From: Rotaria socialis
Lineage: Eukaryota > Rotifera > Eurotatoria > Philodinida > Philodinidae
Direction: 5' to 3'
DNA length: 64,000 nt
NCBI GenBank assembly: GCA_905331475.1
Contig: CAJNYU010001372.1
Location: 1-64,000, forward strand
Below are positions 58,283 through 64,000 of this stretch, in pieces (within the stretch, counting starts at the first letter, position 1; every line of letters begins with the position of its first letter). The position numbers and the translations under genes are program-made. Under the pieces are notes generated by a model. It did not search any database, was not told the DNA's origin, and saw only the letters and a program-made list of their open reading frames with translations.

Positions 58283-60449
58283 ACACTTTTTAATCAAAAA
58301 CCATAAATACTATTCATAGTTTGAAAATTTTTCACGAGTTTAAGTTCCAAGAACAAAATATAGCATACTAGAAAAAATCTACACGTAAAATAAATTCTAT
58401 AACAAAAATTCCTATCAAGAAGTATTTTTCTTTGAACACGTTGAAGACGATCACACCATGATAGACGTAATTGTTTTTCTTGCAAATGACAAGTGGCCGT
58501 TTGTTTGTGTAAAAATAGCTTTTCACCATGAATATTTACAGCAAAATACTTATGTACATGTGAAATCAAAACTAATTTCGTCAATCTGAGTCCTAAAACG
58601 AAATAGAAAAAACAAAACTATAATGTTAAAAAATTTTTTTAATGAATCTAATGTAAATATCAACACTTTCACTCTATATGCTACTAAAATCAACTATTTT
58701 GGTCCTTCTTTTGTCGAAATAATGGTTACATTCGATATTTTACTATCTTTAAACTTTATTCTCTCGAATCCAAACAGTTGGTAAGTAATTTTTGGTTTTT
58801 GTTTATAATTTTCTCGTACAAACCAATGCATCAAAAATCAAAAAGTTTTTCATATGAAAATTAACTCGATCTATAACTGTTAGTTTTTCAGTATCTAGTT
58901 AAAAACATTTTCCGTAAATTAGTTTTTGTATTTTTTAAGCACAAGGTAACGCGACGTTAGCGTCGCCAACCCTCTACTGAAAGGATTTAGTCATGTGGAA
59001 CGTAGCTATCCAAAACTATCTTGCTGAGAGACTTCACATTTTATAGCTTCGAAATGATTTTCATGGAAAACATGATTGATAACCGAGCATAAATAGAAAA
59101 CTTGCTTGGCAGTATCACCAAGAAAACGGCATTTAATTACTACTTACTAATACTTTATGTCGATAGTGAATTTAAGTGCATCCGATCTGCTACAGCTCAA
59201 GCCATGCTCCCAAAAGCTTTCGGTCAGCTTGATAACGGAGTGAAGCAAAAGATCCATTCAAGAGAGCTATGATTGAAATACTCCATTTTAGTAAAGTTAC
59301 AACTCAAACTGGTCTATGAACTAGATATTTAACATGAATCTGCACGAGTAAATCATAGATCAAATCAAACTGACTTTTTCTAACTCGATTTCGGTTAGCG
59401 TTATTCTCATTTTTGTTCAAATACATCTGGGTTCATTTTGCTTCGGCGCGTTTTCCGTCTAGAATGCATATATTCATTCCCGCATGCACGTTTACAGATA
59501 GATAAATTTAAGATTTACATCTTTTGAATCAAATCCACTCGCAATCAGGAAAAACTAAACTTATTAAGATAATTACGACAAATATAAATTTCAAATATTT
59601 CACGACCTGCCTTCGGAAGAATTTCAAAATATCTCCTATGTTCGAAAATTGTTTCAACTTTTCTGATGGAGACAACGTGTAACTATTCAATAAGTCTGCA
59701 AGGCCTGTAGTCTTATAATCACAACAGATTTTTAACTGAGCGGCTAGTCGTTCGTTGGCACTACTCACGACTAGCGGCATCCACTAATTTCGTTTTATAT
59801 ATGCGGTGAACGTGGTCCTTTTGAACACTGCATGATTGATTGAAAGCTTCGCTTCATTATATAATTATAAGGTGAAAACAAAGAGAATTTTCAAGAAACC
59901 TGAAAACAACAGTTATGGAACTAATTTAATTCAGAGTCATCTACATATGCGATAAGTTACGCACAATTTTGAGAAGAATAAGGGAACATAGCCAATCGTT
60001 GAATGACTATTGGTCGAACGCCAGCTCGTCGAATAATATTTCATCGAATGACGTTTTGTCAAAAATATTAAAAATATTTCTCAAATTACTACTTGATTTA
60101 GAAAATAATAGTGAAGGATAGTTGCGTTGCAAGTATGAGATTCTTGGCATACACTTGCGTTGTGGGTATACTCGCGATGTAACTATTTTCTTATGAATTG
60201 CGTTCGATGCGAATGAAAAACGTTATGCAAGAGACATCTATATATCACGAATTCTGTGGTTAAAGCTAGAAATGTTCATATATCCTCACAGACAAAGAAT
60301 CAGAAACGAACTGCATTATATATTCGGAAAGTGATTTAACTTTGTATGCATTGTTTTTTTAATTTTTTGGGACTCTTTTTAGATAGTCTTATTTCGTCTT
60401 TCTTGAATTATCTTCATTCAATTTAGCAAACCATTTGAAAAACACATTT
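58283..60449. other. Gene-free spacer with minor repeats
   Basis: AT-rich. A small perfect hairpin (GCGACG-TTAG-CGTCGC) lies near 58950-58965, and a run of TCGAA-containing units lies at 59996-60062. No gene supported. Confidence 0.4.
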
Positions 60450-61103
60450 ATGATGGTATCTCAACAACCTGAGTTACTTGTATCTTCTGATTCATCAGTA
60501 TGAATATCAGTTCATGTAAAAATATATCTATTTTTTTAACTAAATCTCTTGGATCAACATAAAATGTTGGTACTGTTAACTTTTCTAAAACTCAAAAAGG
60601 TCGTGATCTTCTAATGATGAGTGAATATAGCTACCCTTTAAATAAAGAGGCTAAAGTACAATATTATTGGAGATGCAAGACTCGCTTTTGTTCCGCAACA
60701 CTTATCACAACCAGAAATATTAGTACTGGTGGACATTCAATAAGTACTGAAGGAGAAATTCATCATCTTCATGGGCCTTCGATTGCAAAACAAGAGATTC
60801 GAGTATTTAGAACACAAGTTAAACGACGCGTTCGTGAAGAATTAACACCAGTTGCTCTGCTTATTGAACAAGAAATGAGAAAGATAAATTTATCTTCAGA
60901 AGCACAGCAACTATCAACACATCCACAACATATGAGTAAATTCTTAATTCGTTTCTTTTGAAATTCGTATTTTCATTTAAATTTAGAAGCTGCTTTTAGT
61001 CGAGAACGTCATAAATGTATTCCAAATATTCCACGATCTTTAGATTTTATCATTCCACATATGTATACATTGACACGTGGATTCGAACGTTTTCTATTAA
61101 ATG

Positions 61104-61111
61104 ATAAAACT
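61104..61111. repeat. Left target-site duplication ATAAAACT
   Basis: This octamer is repeated exactly at 63439-63446 and brackets the 2,327-bp insertion. Confidence 0.85.
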
Positions 61112-63438
61112 CAAGGGGAAAGTGTTGGCTCCAAGCACCAAATTTTGCTACAACGTATCGAAGGTGCTGATCAGGTGTTAGAGATTCTGAAACATGCTAA
61201 ACATGCTAGTAGTTGTGAAAAAGGAACAGTAAAATAAAGAAGAAGTATACAACAGAATGACATGATTCTCTGTTAAACTCATTGTTTTCCCTTAATCTTG
61301 GTGAATACACTAATTCCACAATAAAAACAGAGGTGAACCAAATTAGGAACTTGAATTCACTGAAAACCTGCATCTAATTTTATTAGCTTGAGAATCATCA
61401 TTGAATTCTGATTATTTTCCACGAGTTTATTGTGTATTGTGTGAAAACTCAATTTTTAACATCTGGAGTACCCCTCAAGGATCGAAAAAACGTTTTGTTC
61501 AGATTTTAGTGCAAGTAGTTATATTTCGATAAAGTTAAGTTCTCCGATCACAAATACGATCTTAGATTTTTAAATTCATTGGATACTAAGAAAGATCTGA
61601 AGCACTCTCGGGAAGACTTAAAAACAGCTATCTGGCCCAAAGGTCCATGAATATTCGATTTATACTGTTTGAAAATATGCCCCTTCGCTACAGAATGTTT
61701 TTTTCTATCAGAGTATATAAGATCGACTTAGACATTCAAATTTTGTTTTATCGATAAATGCTAAATACCGCCCAGATTGCGTCATGCAGTTAGAAATAAT
61801 GCTATTCTCAATTTTATGAAGCGTTGCTTTTCGAGGTTTACCAGAAGAATTTTCTTACCAAATACGTAATTGAATGTGCTCTTTCTAATAAATCTGTTTT
61901 CAAATTAAAACGCCTTGTAATATGAAGTGTTTTCGCTCCAATAGACTACTCTTGAAACCGGATTTCTGTCATTTGTGAGCGATATTCGATAGTTTCAAAC
62001 AGATTAATTCCGACTTGACTGAATTTAAATATTGTATTTGTTTTAAGTACAAAATCTAATTCGATTTAATTATTTCTACAACTCTTGTTTTCGGTCAGAT
62101 TTTCACCCCTGATCCCCGTCATGGATAACAGAAAAAAACTTACTCCAAAAGTCATGTGGACAATGTTAAAAGTTTCCAAACTTTGTGAGTGATGTTTGAG
62201 ATAAAGTAGATCAATTAATAATCAATCAAATAGTTGTTTTGAATAAAATATTTCGTTTTCATATGATCCTGAAAAGGGCCAGACGTAAAAATCTGACCGA
62301 AAACAAAAGTTGTAGGATTAATTAGATCCGCTCAGATTTTGTGCTTAAAAAAATATAATATTTATATTCAGTCGCATAAGAATTATTCTGTTTGAAACTA
62401 TCAAGTATCATCCAAGCAATGGCATAAATTCGATTCCAACACTAGTATTGGAGCGAAAATGCTTTACATTACATCGAGTTTTAAGTTGAAAACTGTTTCA
62501 TTAGAAAGAGCACATTGAATTACGTATCCGGTAAGAAAATCTAACTGGTACACCTCGAAAAGCTGCACTTAGTAAGACTGAGAAAAGCAGTATTTGTAAC
62601 TGTATGACCCGATCGGGGTGGTATTTGTAATTTATCGAGAGAAAAAAGATTGAATATCTAAGTCGTTCTTATATATTCTGATAGAAAAAACATTGTGCAT
62701 CGAACGGACCTATTTTCAAACAGTATAAATCGAATATTCATGGATCTTTAGGTCAGTAACTGTTTTTAAGGCTCCGAGAGAGCGCTTCATATCTTTCTTA
62801 TTATTCGATGAAATTCAAAAATGAGACAATAATTGTAATCAGAAAGCTTAACTTTATGGAAATATAACGATCTATATTAAAACCAGAACAAAAAAAGGTT
62901 TTCCGACCCTTGACGGGGGACTCGAGGTGTTAAAAATTGATTTTTGATGAAATACACAATAAACTTATGAAAAATAATCCAAATTCAATGATGATTTTCA
63001 AGCTAATAAAATGAGGTGCAGGTTTTTTTTACCAAGGAATATGGCATTTCGTACAATGTTTTTTTGATACCTGAGAGAAACCAGAAGCTGTACCAATGCA
63101 ATAGTGATAAAATGAAAAATAAACTTCTGAAAAATAATCAGAGCTCAGTATTAGTTCTCACACTGATAAAAGAAGGATCAAACTTTTTGGTATATCATTT
63201 TGCAATTTGATATACGGTTACTTTCGAAGGATACTTTTCTTTTTCTGTCGGCATTTTTATTCTGAAATAAATCTCATTCAGATTCTGTGAATAATTCAAG
63301 AAAAAAATTCACCTCTACTATTGAAAATGAAGGTAGTTTTCCCGATTCATTTCCATACGGCTGAAGTAAATCTCACCATCGAAAAGGTGCTGCGGGTGCT
63401 GAGGTGGTGGGGGTTCGAAACCTGCACTTTCCCCCTTG
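61112..63438. mobile_element. 2,327-bp non-autonomous hAT-like element in the MULE gene
   Basis: The left end CAAGGGGAAAGTG and the reversed right end CAAGGGGGAAAGTG are terminal inverted repeats. The exact 8-bp duplication ATAAAACT flanks both. Removing the element plus one duplicate restores the reading frame N-D-K-T-T-V-S-G-D-R-L. Inside is a large imperfect palindrome (61361-63027). No transposase frame is present; the short frames in it are not coding. CAAGGGG-type ends and 8-bp duplications are typical of the hAT superfamily. Confidence 0.88.
61361..63027. repeat. About 1.67-kb imperfect palindrome
   Basis: The left arm (61361 to about 62180) and right arm (about 62200 to 63027) are inverted, diverged copies. 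Matched pairs include TATCAGAGTATATAAGATCG with CGTTCTTATATATTCTGATA, and TTTTCGGTCAGATTTT with AAAATCTGACCGAAAA at the centre. A third, direct partial copy of the arm end lies at 63112-63180. Confidence 0.8.
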
Positions 63439-63446
63439 ATAAAACT
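63439..63446. repeat. Right target-site duplication ATAAAACT
   Basis: Exact copy of 61104-61111. Confidence 0.85.
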
Positions 63447-63784
63447 ACAGTTAGCGGTGACCGCTTACTTATATTCTCATCAAATACACAGCTGTATGAG
63501 TTATTTAAATCATCTTATGTTTTCTGCGATGGTACATTTTCTACAGTGCCATTGCATGATTTTTAATCAGCTTTATACTTTTCATGGATATAGAAAAAAT
63601 GAAGGTATCAAATTAGATATCATCTATTGTAGATAAATAAACTCATGTTCTGATTCATGTATTTAGTATTTCCATGTACATTTGCGTTGCTTGTGGATAA
63701 GAAAACATCCGCTTACGTACAGATGATAGAAGATTTGAAAACAACAGCTATCTCTATGGGAACTAAATTTGAACCACTTGTATT

Positions 63785-64000
63785 TAGAGGTGGGCCATTA
63801 ACATTAATTTTATATTAATGTTAATGTTTTCATTAATCATTAATATTAATGGTTAATGTTTTCCTTAAAATCAATGACTTAATATTAATGGTAAATGTTT
63901 TCATGAAAGCATCATAACTTTCCATATTAAGTAATTAACACTTTCGGAGAAAACATTAGCTATTAAGATCAGTTAATTGATTAATAATTGTAGATAATGT
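63785..64000. mobile_element. Left end of a second hAT-like element with ATTAAT repeats, continues past window
   Basis: TAGAGGTGGGCC resembles hAT termini of the [CT]AGAGGTGGGC type. It begins exactly where the MULE coding frame stops making sense (after F-E-P-L-V-F). Repeated ATTAATATTAATG-type palindromes with GTTTTC spacers follow to about 63915. The right end and target duplication lie outside the window. Confidence 0.5.

Larger units (their letters stand above)
60450..64000 (+). pseudogene. FLYWCH-MULE transposase gene, disrupted by a hAT-like insertion
   Basis: The 5' part encodes a FLYWCH-type finger: Y-Y-W-R-C, four residues, Cys, and a later HHLHG (about 60590-60780). Exon 60614-60935 joins through a 51-bp intron (60936-60986) to 60987-61111, reading KAAFSRERHKC...FERFLLNDKT. 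The frame resumes after the inserted element at 63446 with TVSGDRLLIFSSN...VFCDGTFSTVP...FNQLYTFHGYRKNE. It then continues through a 62-bp intron (63605-63666) into FPCTFALLVDKKTSAY...GTKFEPLVF. DGTF and the following QLYTFHG are the start of the MULE transposase catalytic core. Coding breaks again near 63785 at another hAT-type end. The N-terminus is uncertain: an ATG at 60450 starts a short frame, and a TAA lies in frame just before the finger. Broken and presumably inactive. Confidence 0.8.

Noticed and set aside
57974..58306. 110-codon plus frame with Pro/Leu-rich protein
   Set aside because: Product of TCCTG repeats inside the hAT-like element.
58948..58970. GC hairpin GCGACG-TTAG-CGTCGC as a terminator or RNA gene
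   Set aside because: Isolated six-base stem without U-tract or flanking gene; too little to call.
63377..63430. tRNA-like GGTTCGAA segment
   Set aside because: The T-stem does not pair and no D- or anticodon arm can be drawn; it is the end of the hAT-like element.

Overview
The window is nuclear DNA of a small-genome invertebrate animal. It is AT-rich, the genes are dense with introns, most introns are about 45-70 bp with GT-AG ends, and the exons are strongly conserved metazoan sequence. The gene content (an N-acylated kyphoscoliosis-type transglutaminase, a Not homeobox gene, a BRM/BRG1 ATPase, WDFY3) together with a FLYWCH-MULE transposon gene and many short foldback elements suggests a rotifer, probably bdelloid. 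The taxon is an inference from style and is not proven.

Layout. 1-1573 (-): 5' part of a KY-like transglutaminase-domain gene, interrupted by one in-frame TGA at a conserved Trp position. 2200-4543: composite repeat with CAAGGGGG ends. 5411-5599 (-): a candidate small N-acylated protein. 6334-6553: palindromic MITE. 7678-11922 (+): mixed-lineage kinase (MAP3K) in 11 exons. 13001-13901: non-autonomous Tc1/mariner-like element. 14308-15674 (+): ankyrin-repeat/SOCS-box protein. 16259-16765 and 17207-17454: two hairpin elements. 19957-20919 (-): Not-class homeobox gene in 4 exons. 23292-24590 (-): Pro/Gln/Arg-Ser-rich protein, divergent from 24674-30009 (+), the SWI/SNF catalytic ATPase (QLQ-HSA-SNF2-SnAC-bromodomain). 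30186-30511: MITE. 33425-52274 (+): WDFY3/Alfy, about 60 exons and about 3,600 residues, ending in BEACH, WD40 and FYVE modules.

From 52275 to the end the window is host-gene-poor and mobile-element-rich. It holds a TA-flanked MITE (54944-55228), a 549-bp hAT-like element with a perfect 8-bp target duplication (57726-58274), and a FLYWCH-MULE transposase gene starting near 60450. That gene is cut by a 2,327-bp hAT-like element (61112-63438) with a perfect 8-bp target duplication and a large internal palindrome, and apparently by a second hAT-type end at 63785 that runs off the window.

The host genes are unrelated single-copy developmental or housekeeping genes (signalling, chromatin, transcription, selective autophagy, ubiquitin-ligase adaptor) and do not form an operon-like system. 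The less ordinary signals are the nonsense codon in the KY gene, the apparent lack of an SH3 domain in the MLK and of a BRK domain in the BRM protein, the long near-perfect hairpin at 16.3-16.8 kb, and the nested hAT/MULE structure at the right edge. No CRISPR array, rRNA or convincing tRNA was seen.
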